A stretch of 64,000 nt of DNA from Bacteroidota bacterium (lineage in GTDB: Bacteria; Bacteroidota; Bacteroidia; Flavobacteriales_D; Crocinitomicaceae), in assembly GCA_016192075.1 (NCBI GenBank), contig JACPUU010000012.1, positions 1 to 64,000 of the forward strand, given 5' to 3'. Positions 34,270-42,890 of the stretch are shown piece after piece. The position numbers and the translations under genes are program-made. The notes beneath the pieces were generated by a model. The model was not told the origin of the DNA, ran no database searches, and saw nothing but the letters and a program-made list of their open reading frames with translations. Positions within the stretch are counted from its first letter, which is position 1, and the number at the start of each line of letters is the position of its first letter.

Positions 34270-35375
34270 TGAAGAGTCTGAATTTCAAACGGAAAGAGGA
34301 TAGCTACCTGCGCTATTTTGATGAAACCCAGAAACGGTCAGTGAAAAAACCGTTTAACTGGGACAGGCTGATCTATATTGTATTGCTATTAATCACCCTC
34401 TTTTTTGTTGGAAAATTTATTGTTAAACGGTACTTCTACATTGAAGGAAACGGACAGGTTTTGTTTGAAAGTGTGGATATCCGGCATACCGATGACATAC
34501 GCATTTACAAATTCTTTAAAAAAGAAGGGGACGATGTGAAAATAGGCGATACCCTCTTTACCTATTTTCTGGATGAAGATGTTTATGGAAACGGTGGGGG
34601 CGGTGGTGGAAATTCAGTCAGTATTTCAGATGCCAGCGGCGATGATTATTCCTGGATTGAGCGCGAAATTTATTCACTGCGCAAAAGTATTGACCTTAAT
34701 ACCGTTAAAGTAGGAGATAACAATAAACTGCTGGCAATTTACCGCAAAGACCTGGAGCGCGTGCGCAATGAGGTTATCCTGGATGCCGTTTCTCATACCA
34801 ACCTTGAAAATCTCGAATATCAGATAACACGGCTTGAAGCAGACAATAACCTGCTGAATGAACAAAACCGTATTTTCCGCAGGCAGATTGGTTACCTGAT
34901 GGATCTGATGAAGAAGGAAGATGACCAGGAGCGTATCAAAATTAACCAGACAGGTCACGTCATGCTCACCGGTGCTGAAAATGATTCAACCTTTAAAATA
35001 TTTACCTCACCCATTGAAGGCAGCATTACCCATATTGAAAAACAACCGTTTGAAGTGGCCCTTAAAACAGAAGTAATTCTGTCTATCCACCAGCCAAATT
35101 ATGTACACATCAAAGGATTCTTTAACCAGGAAGATTTGCGTTACCTGCGTGAGGGAGATGTTGTGGATGTTGAGTTTGCTGACGGAACAACAAGCATTGG
35201 GTACGTTGACAGATTCTATTCAGCCACCTACATTCTGCCTGAAGAGTTTCAGAAAAAGTTTGAGCCTACAACCCGCACACTGGCCGCCGATATTTTACCG
35301 CTTACGGTAGATGATCTCGAGCGCTGGAAAAAGTATTACAAGCTCAGTGTAACAATTACTAAACGTACATTCTAG
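34269..35375 (+). CDS. HlyD-like periplasmic adaptor protein
   Basis: 368 residues. One membrane helix (about 34-52) follows a basic cytoplasmic N-terminus. Then a lipoyl-like half (GQVLFESVDIRHTDDIRIY, about 62-104), a glycine-rich linker (GNGGGGGGN at 107-115), a coiled coil (about 128-225, RKSIDLNTVK to RQIGYLMDLMKKEDD) and the second lipoyl half with a beta barrel (FTSPIEGSITHIEKQPF onward). This is the plan of HlyD/MFP adaptors that join an inner-membrane machine to a TolC channel, here the upstream gene. It overlaps that gene by 1 base and abuts the following gene exactly. No ABC or RND pump is encoded nearby. Confidence 0.88.
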   Translation: MKSLNFKRKEDSYLRYFDETQKRSVKKPFNWDRLIYIVLLLITLFFVGKFIVKRYFYIEGNGQVLFESVDIRHTDDIRIYKFFKKEGDDVKIGDTLFTYFLDEDVYGNGGGGGGNSVSISDASGDDYSWIEREIYSLRKSIDLNTVKVGDNNKLLAIYRKDLERVRNEVILDAVSHTNLENLEYQITRLEADNNLLNEQNRIFRRQIGYLMDLMKKEDDQERIKINQTGHVMLTGAENDSTFKIFTSPIEGSITHIEKQPFEVALKTEVILSIHQPNYVHIKGFFNQEDLRYLREGDVVDVEFADGTTSIGYVDRFYSATYILPEEFQKKFEPTTRTLAADILPLTVDDLERWKKYYKLSVTITKRTF

Positions 35376-36800
35376 ATGGAAGCAGCGGGAGCATCAAATA
35401 TTAAAGTTACCGATTCAGTTATTGAATATTCTGGTTTTACCTTTTTGCTGCTGGATGCGCTCGACAGCCTGAGTGTAGAAAAAGTACAATTCAACAATGC
35501 GGTAATAATTGATGGTAAGGACCCTGATTTTATCCGCCATATTGTTCGCCGCATCCGTTCTAACAACAGCCCTGATATTTACCTGAAGCCTATTTTTATT
35601 CTGAAGGGAATCAATATCAATGACCCGTTTGTAAACAGGCTGTGTGACGGAACTATTTTTTCACTCGAACAAATTGAATTCATCATACCTACTGTTGAAA
35701 AAATTCTGACCAAGGTGAATGATCTGAAGTTTACAAACTCAATTTCGTTTGAGGCGCAGATGATTGAAAAAACCATCAACTTCATGTATACCTGTGATGT
35801 GTTTGACCTTGACCCGGTGCCGTATGTCTATTCCGGCATAAACTATTCATACCCCATTTTATCGGTAAATTTCAGACAGACCGAGGAGTATTCAGTATTG
35901 GATATTCTGGATATTGCTGAGCGCGAAGGTATTTTTGAATCAGAATATTATGACCGTGTGTACCTCTGTTCAAACTGCTCAAACGGCCATTTAACCTATC
36001 GTGAAGTTTGCCCCAAATGTGGAAGTTCTCACTCAAGTACAGAAGATATTGTACACCATTTTCCATGCGGTTATGTGGGCCCTATCACTGATTTTAAAAA
36101 TGAGATTGATGACCAGTTGGATTGCCCTAAGTGTGATAAACGGTTACGGCATATTGGTGTTGATTACGATAAACCGTCTATTCTGCATGAGTGTAAAAAC
36201 TGTTCGCATAAATTTCAGGATTACAACGTAAAAGCCAAATGCCTGAATTGTCTTACAGATAATGGTGTTGAGGTACTAAAGGGGCGTGAGATCCGCCGTT
36301 ACCGGCTGACAAAAAAAGGAGAGTTGGCAGCTATTAATGGTTTTGTTTCAACCTCTAAAGACATTGATGAAATTATTGGAACTGTAAAATTTGACACGTT
36401 CAAAACCATGCTCAAATATGAGATTGAGCGTTTGCGTCAGACAGAAGGATCAAGTAATATCTGTGCCATTCACATTACCAACCCGTCACAGGTTTATTCC
36501 AAAATAGGCAGTGAAGTTCAAAAGGGCCTGTTAAAAGATTTGGTCCGCGTTATCCGAAGCAACATTCGTTCATCAGACGTTATTACGTTTCAGAGTTCAT
36601 CAACCATTGTGTTGTCTATGAACGAAATTCCTATGCGTATTGCCAAGCGTATTCTGGAAGAGATTATCGTGATGCTGAAGCGGCTTATGAATACGGCGTT
36701 CAAAAACATGGAGGTTAATTTTGAAACCAATGTAATGTCGCTGGATTATAAGTTGTCGCCGGAATTGCACATTCAGCAGCTGACCAAAGAATTTAAATAG
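35376..36800 (+). CDS. TackOD1/zinc-ribbon protein with a degenerate GGDEF domain keeping an RxxD I-site
   Basis: 474 residues, no signal or membrane helix. Residues 1-190 fit the TackOD1 output-domain type. Residues 198-292 hold zinc-ribbon pairs C198-C201, C212-C215, C250-C253, C273-C276 and C289-C292, plus C231 near His227-228. Residues about 335-470 have the helix-strand pattern of a GGDEF domain (TFKTMLKYEIERLRQTEG, then VQKGLLKDLVRVIRSNIRSSD). In the active-site turn the GGDEF signature is replaced by SSSTI (407-411), but RSSD (398-401), exactly five residues before it, matches the cyclic-di-GMP inhibitory-site motif RxxD. It therefore probably binds rather than makes cyclic-di-GMP. Start is the ATG abutting the adaptor stop. 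Confidence 0.8.
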   Translation: MEAAGASNIKVTDSVIEYSGFTFLLLDALDSLSVEKVQFNNAVIIDGKDPDFIRHIVRRIRSNNSPDIYLKPIFILKGININDPFVNRLCDGTIFSLEQIEFIIPTVEKILTKVNDLKFTNSISFEAQMIEKTINFMYTCDVFDLDPVPYVYSGINYSYPILSVNFRQTEEYSVLDILDIAEREGIFESEYYDRVYLCSNCSNGHLTYREVCPKCGSSHSSTEDIVHHFPCGYVGPITDFKNEIDDQLDCPKCDKRLRHIGVDYDKPSILHECKNCSHKFQDYNVKAKCLNCLTDNGVEVLKGREIRRYRLTKKGELAAINGFVSTSKDIDEIIGTVKFDTFKTMLKYEIERLRQTEGSSNICAIHITNPSQVYSKIGSEVQKGLLKDLVRVIRSNIRSSDVITFQSSSTIVLSMNEIPMRIAKRILEEIIVMLKRLMNTAFKNMEVNFETNVMSLDYKLSPELHIQQLTKEFK

Positions 36801-36810
36801 GGTGTTATGA

Positions 36811-37740
36811 ATTGCAGCTCCGAATCTGCGTGCATCAGCGGAAAATACGTTTGAGAAATGAAAGAAGGCACATCATATCTCCCGCAGATTTTCGCGGATT
36901 TAAATTCGCAGATCGGCGCTGATCTGACAACGAATCGCAACTTAAAATCTGCGTGCATCAGCGTAACTTATCTGCGTGGATCAGGGGGAAATACGTTTGG
37001 GAAATGAAAGAAGGCATATCATATCTCCGACAGATTTTCGCGGATTTAAATTCGCAGATCGGCGCTGATCTGATAACGAATTGCAGCATAAAATCAGCCT
37101 GCATCAGCGTAACTTATCTGCGTGCATCAGCGGGAAATACGTTTGAGAAATGAAAGAAGGCATATCATATCTCCCGCAGATTTTCGCGGATTTAAATTCG
37201 CAGATCGGCGCTGATCTGATAACAAATTGCAGCTTAAAATCTGCGTGCATCAGCGTAACTTTTCTGCGTGTATCAGCGGGAAATACGTTTGGGAAATGAA
37301 AGAAGGCACATCATATCTCCCGCAGATTTTCGCGGATTTAAATTCGCAGGTCGGCGCTGATCTGATAACAAATTGCAGCTTAAAATCTGCGTTCATCAGC
37401 ATAATTTTTCTGCGTGCATCAGCGGAAAATACGTTTTAGAAATGAAAGAAGGCATATCATATCTCCCGCAGATTTTCGCGGATTTAAATTCGCAGATCGG
37501 CGCTGATCTGATAACGAATTGCAGCATAAAATCAGCGTGCATCAGCGTAACTTATCTGCGTGCATCAGTGGGAAAATACGTTTGAGAAATGAAAGAAGGC
37601 ATATCATATCTCCCGCAGATTTTCGCGGATTTAAATTCGCAGATCGGCACTGATCTGACAACGAATTGCAGCATAAAATCAGCGTGCATCAGCGTAACTT
37701 ATCTGCGTACATCAGCGGGAAATACGTTTGAGAAATGAAC
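36811..37740. repeat. Tandem array of 146-bp repeats (about 6.3 copies)
   Basis: The GAAATGAA landmark (G of its ATG) recurs at 36860, 37006, 37152, 37298, 37444, 37591 and 37737, so unit lengths are 146, 146, 146, 146, 147 and 146. Each unit holds GATTTTCGCGGATTTAAAT, the dyad CAGATC-GGCGCT-GATCTG, and two copies of ATCTGCGTGCATCAGCG; GCGGGA and TCCCGC flank the stretch between units. The copies are 90% or more alike by eye. It is not a gene: 146 is not a multiple of 3. It lies between the TackOD1 and GT2 genes; 37741-37825 is unique sequence with no recognised element. Confidence 0.95.
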
Positions 37741-37825
37741 TCAGATTTAAACAGTGCAATAAAGGTAAAAAAGAATAGTCCCAAAGAAATCACCGGGAAA
37801 AACACATCAAACTTAGGCAGAATTC

Positions 37826-39139
37826 ATGTTTGAAGAAATCATAGATAACTATGTGCGGTTTTTGGCGAGTCTCACCGTCGATCACTTCATCCGTTTATTC
37901 TGGTTCTTCATTTTTTTTGAGTTTATCCGTTATTTTCTGGTTGAGTTTGTTGTACTTAATTTATGGCGGCTGAGCAAGTGGCTGAACAGGGATGTCTATG
38001 CAAGGGCGCGTGAAGAATTTCTTTTCGAAAATCCGCTTATTTCCATTATCATTCCTGGCAAAAATGAGGGAAAACACATTTACAAACTCATCAATTCACT
38101 CAAAGAACAAACGTATCATAACATCCAGATCATTGTCATTGATGATGGCTCAGACGATGATACACCAACCATTGGCCGTGATCTTCAGAAAGCAGGTTTA
38201 ATAGATTTGTTTATCCGTAACGAAATTCGCGGGGGTAAAGCATCAGCAGCCAATTTTGGATTGCGTTTTACCAAGGGTAAATTTATCATTCACATGGATG
38301 CCGATTGTTCGTATGACAATGACGCCATCGAAAAAATTATTATTCCGTTTTATATTGATAAAGAAGTAGGCGGGGTTGGTGGAAATGTTCAGGTGCGTAA
38401 CTACAAAGAAAGCCTGGTAACATCGTTGCAGGCGATTGAATATTATGATACCATCAGCATTGGCCGGGCAGTTACATCATACCTGGGAATTTACCGCATT
38501 ATTTCAGGTGCTTTCGGTGCTTTCAGGGCTGATGTGCTTGACCAGGTAAAAGGCTGGGACATTGGCCCCGGACTTGATGGAGACATTACAGTAAAAATCC
38601 GTAAACTGGGATATAAAATCAGGTTTGAGCAAGACGCTGTTTGCCTCACGTCTGTTCCAAACACATTCAAAAAACTAACCAAACAACGCTTGCGCTGGGA
38701 CAAATCACTGATCCGTTTCAGGGTCAGAAAACACAAAGACGTTTTATTTCCAAACCAGGCGTTTAAGTTTGCTAATTTTATTGCGTTTGTAGAAAACATT
38801 ACCTACAACCTCATTCTGAATTTTAAATGGTATTTCTACCTGGTTGACATGGTGGTTAATTATCCGTCTATGATTCTGAATATTCTGATCACCAACATTC
38901 TGCTTTACACCATTACCAATTTCACCAAGTTTGTGATCTATTCACTTTACCGGCCAAGAAGCAATGCGCCGTATTCGTATTTCCTGGTTTATATTCCGGC
39001 GATGGTATTTTATTTCGGGTATTACCTGCGCATTGTGCGCACAATTGCGTACCTGCAGGAATTTTTCTTTAAGCTGTCCTACAAAGATCCGTGGAACCCT
39101 GAAAAAACATCGGTGCACGCACGACGGTTGAAATTATAG
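37826..39139 (+). CDS. Membrane GT2 polysaccharide synthase
   Basis: 437 residues, GT2 family of the BcsA/PgaC/hyaluronan-synthase class. An N-terminal membrane helix (about 20-45) leads into the catalytic domain: DDGS with Asp106/107, DAD at 158-160, DGD at 251-253 in the acceptor (TED-like) position, and Q287-R-L-R-W291, the QxxRW motif of processive synthases. Four or so C-terminal helices follow (from about 310 onward). No PilZ domain is present, so cyclic-di-GMP control would need another protein, which the upstream TackOD1 gene could provide. The gene follows the repeat array in the same direction and overlaps the kinase gene tail by 6 bases. The sugar is unknown. Confidence 0.9.
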   Translation: MFEEIIDNYVRFLASLTVDHFIRLFWFFIFFEFIRYFLVEFVVLNLWRLSKWLNRDVYARAREEFLFENPLISIIIPGKNEGKHIYKLINSLKEQTYHNIQIIVIDDGSDDDTPTIGRDLQKAGLIDLFIRNEIRGGKASAANFGLRFTKGKFIIHMDADCSYDNDAIEKIIIPFYIDKEVGGVGGNVQVRNYKESLVTSLQAIEYYDTISIGRAVTSYLGIYRIISGAFGAFRADVLDQVKGWDIGPGLDGDITVKIRKLGYKIRFEQDAVCLTSVPNTFKKLTKQRLRWDKSLIRFRVRKHKDVLFPNQAFKFANFIAFVENITYNLILNFKWYFYLVDMVVNYPSMILNILITNILLYTITNFTKFVIYSLYRPRSNAPYSYFLVYIPAMVFYFGYYLRIVRTIAYLQEFFFKLSYKDPWNPEKTSVHARRLKL

Positions 39140-40393
39140 CATGGCCGGAAAGGTGAAGCAGTAATTTGTTCCGTTGGAAATAGTCCGTTCCAGCTGACCG
39201 TCCAGCTGATCGGTAAAAATTTCAATCATCTCCAGTCCGAATCCTGTTTTGTCCGGATTTTCCCATGTGCCGTTGTCTTTATAGTCTAGCTGAATGGTGG
39301 CGTTTGGTTTTTTGGTTACGTTAATGGTAATTTTTCCAGTTTCCTTTCCCTTAAAGGCATGCTTGATTGAATTTGATACCAGCTCATTAAAAATAAGTGC
39401 AACCGGGACAATGGATTTGGGTTCTATGCGGTCCAGTTCTGATTTAATTTCCACTTCAATTTCGGTTTTATCAGCATACGATCGTACAAGATCATCAACC
39501 AGTGAACGCAGGTACGCTTTCAAATCAATTTTGGTGAGACTTTCACTCTGGTACATCTTTTCATGAATCATGGCCATGGCTGAAATCCGGTTGACTGAAT
39601 CTGCCAGGTGATACCGCGTTTTTTCATCCTTTACTTCATTTGACTGCAGCCGCAGAATACTCATAATAACCTGCAGATTGTTTTTGACACGGTGATGAAT
39701 TTCTTTCATCATAACAGTCTTTTCTTCATTGATAAGTGAAAGTTCAGAGTTGGTGCGAATGTATTGTTCTTCAGCCCGCTTCAGTTCTCTCAGCATCAGC
39801 AGAAAAAAATAGCTGAATGCGGCAGCGGCAACCGTTACGTTAATCACAAAATTAACCTGTGCGTATTCCGTCATTTCTTTCACAATACGTTCAATGGCAC
39901 CAACCCGGTCAAGGTAAAGAATCAAAACAACGGTATAGATATTTACAAACAGGTTAATCAGTCCCCAGATTCGTCCAAGCGTGAAAAAAACAAACACGGC
40001 CATTATGGCTATCCAGAAAAAATCGACAAAGTGCCCAAAGGGAGAGGTAATCATAAAATTATAGGCATTCAGCACCGCTGCAAGCACCATGGCAATAGAT
40101 GCCGCAGGTTTATATTTTCCGGTAGTAAAAAGTACCCACAGCACGGTCCCTGAAAGCAATGTTCCGGCAAACATGGCATACATGTTTGTATCACCCTGCA
40201 CCAGGTTGGCAACAGAGAGAATGGCGAGCAGAATGCCAAGCATCATGGCCACGTTTCGGGTTACAATGTATTTGGCCCGCTCAAAATGGTTGTGCTCCTG
40301 GTCAATTATTTCACTCAGGTTAGCCATCAACGCAAATTTGTCCTGATTTTTAGGAATGTCTTTGCCTTCAATTATGTCATTCAGGTTTGCCAT
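39134..40393 (-). CDS. HisKA_2-type membrane sensor histidine kinase
   Basis: 419 residues. The N-terminal half has about six membrane helices (residues 45-200) and no extracellular sensor domain. A coiled linker leads to MKEIHHRVKNNLQVIMSIL, the HisKA_2 phospho-acceptor box (HHRVKNN), and an HATPase with NELVSNSIKHAFKG (N box) and GFGLEMIEIF (G box). No response regulator is encoded beside it, so its partner is elsewhere. The N-terminus contains a short internal duplication, MANLNDIIEG and MANLSEIIDQ; start at residue 1 or 23. It is convergent with the GT2 synthase and may control it, but this is an inference from position. Confidence 0.9.
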   Translation of the reverse strand: MANLNDIIEGKDIPKNQDKFALMANLSEIIDQEHNHFERAKYIVTRNVAMMLGILLAILSVANLVQGDTNMYAMFAGTLLSGTVLWVLFTTGKYKPAASIAMVLAAVLNAYNFMITSPFGHFVDFFWIAIMAVFVFFTLGRIWGLINLFVNIYTVVLILYLDRVGAIERIVKEMTEYAQVNFVINVTVAAAAFSYFFLLMLRELKRAEEQYIRTNSELSLINEEKTVMMKEIHHRVKNNLQVIMSILRLQSNEVKDEKTRYHLADSVNRISAMAMIHEKMYQSESLTKIDLKAYLRSLVDDLVRSYADKTEIEVEIKSELDRIEPKSIVPVALIFNELVSNSIKHAFKGKETGKITINVTKKPNATIQLDYKDNGTWENPDKTGFGLEMIEIFTDQLDGQLERTISNGTNYCFTFPAML

Positions 40394-40446
40394 TAAAGCA
40401 CCATTGAAGCCGTTATTGGGTTGATTTATAACGGTCTATAATCAGC

Positions 40447-40454
40447 CAAAGATA
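40447..40454 (-). promoter_or_regulatory. -7 box (TATCTTTG) of the sensor kinase gene
   Basis: TATCTTTG on the minus strand lies 53 bases upstream of the first ATG of the kinase and just beyond the aroA stop. A matching -33 box is not seen. Confidence 0.4.
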
Positions 40455-40461
40455 CAATTTA

Positions 40462-41706
40462 TCAGCTTATTGCGCAGTCTGCCCAAAATTCAGGGTAACT
40501 TTTTGCTACTGATTCAGCTCCCTGCACGGTAATTGAGCCCTTAGTCAACGTTGCAGCAATTGCCCCGGCCATGGCAATCCGGTGGTCACCGTGTGAATGA
40601 ATGGTACCATTTTCCAGGAATCCCTTTCCGTGAATTTTCATCTGATCGCCCTCCAGGTTTAGGATTAATCCCAACCTGGCAAATTCAGTCTGAAGAGTCA
40701 GAGCGCGGTTACTTTCTTTATGAATTAGCCGGCTGACACCGGAAATTGTTGATACACCTTTTGCTGATGCTGCCAGAACAACCAATGCCGGAAACAGGTC
40801 CGGACAATGGGTGGCATCAAATGTAAAGGGGCTGTTTTTTCCTTTTTTTACAATCAGTTCTTCCTCATTCCAGGTAACAACTGCACCTGCTTTTTCGGCT
40901 ATCTCTAAAATCCGTCGATCACCCTGCAGGGAGTCTTTTTTTAATCCTGAAAGTATCACCGGATTCGGTGAAACAGCACCAGCCACAACCCAGTTAGCTA
41001 CACCGCTGTAATCACCTTCAATTTTAAAAATACCGGAAACGGGTTCGTATTTTTGATTGCCTGGAATTTTGAACCTGGTGTAACCGATGTTTTCAATGTG
41101 TATTCCAGTTTGCTTCAAAACATCGAGTGTGAGATCCACATACGGTTTGCTGGATAATTGAAATACCTCCAGTTCAGAATCGTGCTCGCAAAGCGGCAAT
41201 GCCATCAGTAAGCCTGAAATGTGTTGTGAACTTGCCTGACCATCTATCCGGTAATTTCCGCCGGTTAATTTTCCGGACAGTGACACCGGCAGAAAGTCAT
41301 TGTTAGCTGTAACTGCTACACCGCATGCATTCAAAAAGTGGATTATTTCGGTCAACGGTCTCCCGGTCAGGCTTCCGGTTCCTTCTACATAAAAATCGCC
41401 GCCCAACGCTGCCAGAACGGGAATCAGCAACCGGACACCAAGGCCTGATTCTCCCACATTAAAATGAGATTGCCGTATTGACTGCCCCGGTATAATTTCA
41501 ACTCCACCGGCTACCGGATTCACTGTGCAGCCAAGCTTTTTTGCAGTTTCCAGCATTTGCAGCACATCATCCGAATGGCCGGTATTAAGCAGGGTTGTTT
41601 TTTTTGAAGAGAGGGCTGAGGCCAGTATAAAGCGCTGCGCCATGCTTTTGGACGCGGGTACCCGAATTTTACCGGGATGAAGGGTATGTGGTACCTGCAC
41701 GTCCAT
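40462..41706 (-). CDS. aroA: 3-phosphoshikimate 1-carboxyvinyltransferase (EPSP synthase)
   Basis: 414 residues. AroA joins phosphoenolpyruvate to shikimate-3-phosphate, the sixth step of the shikimate pathway. Seen: PASKSMAQRFILASALS (residues 17-33), GESGLGVRLLIPVLAALGG, the GTGSLTGRPLTEII repeat, CPDLFPALVVLAA and HGDHRIAMAGAIAATL at the C-terminus. The EPSP-synthase LPGSKS motif is read here as VPASKS. It is one base overlapped with the DAHP synthase gene upstream, a coupled aromatic-amino-acid operon. Confidence 0.93.
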   Translation of the reverse strand: MDVQVPHTLHPGKIRVPASKSMAQRFILASALSSKKTTLLNTGHSDDVLQMLETAKKLGCTVNPVAGGVEIIPGQSIRQSHFNVGESGLGVRLLIPVLAALGGDFYVEGTGSLTGRPLTEIIHFLNACGVAVTANNDFLPVSLSGKLTGGNYRIDGQASSQHISGLLMALPLCEHDSELEVFQLSSKPYVDLTLDVLKQTGIHIENIGYTRFKIPGNQKYEPVSGIFKIEGDYSGVANWVVAGAVSPNPVILSGLKKDSLQGDRRILEIAEKAGAVVTWNEEELIVKKGKNSPFTFDATHCPDLFPALVVLAASAKGVSTISGVSRLIHKESNRALTLQTEFARLGLILNLEGDQMKIHGKGFLENGTIHSHGDHRIAMAGAIAATLTKGSITVQGAESVAKSYPEFWADCAIS

Positions 41707-42767
41707 TACTCATTCATCACTTTGGTTTGAAGCCGGATCGATTCCAGGTGAATGGCCTCCAGGTATTTTTCGATAAAGGCGTCAGACAGGCCATATTCCC
41801 GCGCCAGTGCCAGGTGCGTTGCTTTAATATCTTCCCAGCGGTTGGGCTGCAGAATGGTAATTTGATTTTTGCCTTTATACTGACCAATTTGCTGAACCAC
41901 CTGCATACGTTTTATCAGCAGATTTAAAAGTTCCTGGTCAATGGCATTGATTTCACAGCGCAGTGCTTCCAGGTTTTTTTTGAACGTATCGTCGGCTGAA
42001 TATTCGGTGCGGATAACAAGATTTTCAAGCAATGTATTCAGCTGATCAGGGGTAATTTGCTGCTGTGCGTCACTCCATGCTTCATCAGGTGTAATGTGTG
42101 ATTCAATCATCAACCCGTCATAAATAAGGTCAATGGCTTTTTGCGAAACTTCAGCCAACAGATCGCGGCGTCCGCAAATATGGCTTGGATCACAGAGCAA
42201 TTTGATTTTTGGAAATTCACCTTTTAAAGCAATCGGAATTTCCCACATGGGTTCATTGCGGTAACGTTTGCTTTTGAATGAAGAAAATCCGCGGTGTATG
42301 GCATGCACTTCCGCAATACCAGCCTGCATAAACCGCTCAATAGCACCAATCCACAGGTTTACATCGGGGTTAACCGGATTTTTGACCAGTATTTCCAGGT
42401 CTTTTACACCGTGTAAACTTTCTGCAATTTCCTGAACGGTGAAAGGATTGACCGTTGTGCGCGCACCAATCCATAATTTTTTGAAACCGGCTTTAAGGGC
42501 CAGTTGCACGTGATGAGCGTTGGCAACTTCGGTAATAACAGGTAAACCGGTTTCTTTTCCGGCTTCAATAAGCCAGGCAAGACCTGGTTCACCAATGCCT
42601 TCAAATGAATTGGGCCGTGTACGCGGTTTCCATATTCCGGCCCGCAGCATGTGTACTTTGCCGGTTTCTTTCAGCAAACGCGCCGTTTTGAAAACCTGTT
42701 CTTCAGTTTCAGCGCTGCAGGGGCCGGCAATAATAAACGGCCGCTCTATTTCACGGATAAGTGTCAT
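41706..42767 (-). CDS. Bifunctional DAHP synthase-chorismate mutase (type II)
   Basis: 353 residues. The N-terminal part (1-250) is a KDPS-like class I DAHP synthase: GPCSAETEEQ, RAGIWKPRTRPNSFEGIG, and the active-site LLCDPSHICGRRD. The C-terminal 85 residues are a type II chorismate mutase helix bundle, LRCEINAIDQELLNLLIKRMQVVQQIGQYKGKN. This fused architecture is typical of Bacteroidota and couples the first step of the shikimate pathway to prephenate formation. It overlaps aroA by one base. Confidence 0.93.
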   Translation of the reverse strand: MTLIREIERPFIIAGPCSAETEEQVFKTARLLKETGKVHMLRAGIWKPRTRPNSFEGIGEPGLAWLIEAGKETGLPVITEVANAHHVQLALKAGFKKLWIGARTTVNPFTVQEIAESLHGVKDLEILVKNPVNPDVNLWIGAIERFMQAGIAEVHAIHRGFSSFKSKRYRNEPMWEIPIALKGEFPKIKLLCDPSHICGRRDLLAEVSQKAIDLIYDGLMIESHITPDEAWSDAQQQITPDQLNTLLENLVIRTEYSADDTFKKNLEALRCEINAIDQELLNLLIKRMQVVQQIGQYKGKNQITILQPNRWEDIKATHLALAREYGLSDAFIEKYLEAIHLESIRLQTKVMNE

Positions 42768-42890
42768 TGGTGTACAAATTTAAGTGATTCGTTCTGATCA
42801 GCATTGAACCTTTACCGGAAACTTGTTGTGCTGATTTTTTTTGGAATGAACTTTTTAAATGGTTGTTTGTACCAGATAAAAATAAATGGT

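Noticed and set aside
36811-37740. Possible CRISPR array or repeat-protein gene
   Set aside because: The unit is 146 bp with no short repeat-unique spacer alternation, there are no cas genes, and 146 is not divisible by 3, so reading frames do not hold through it. Short frames inside it are repeat by-products.
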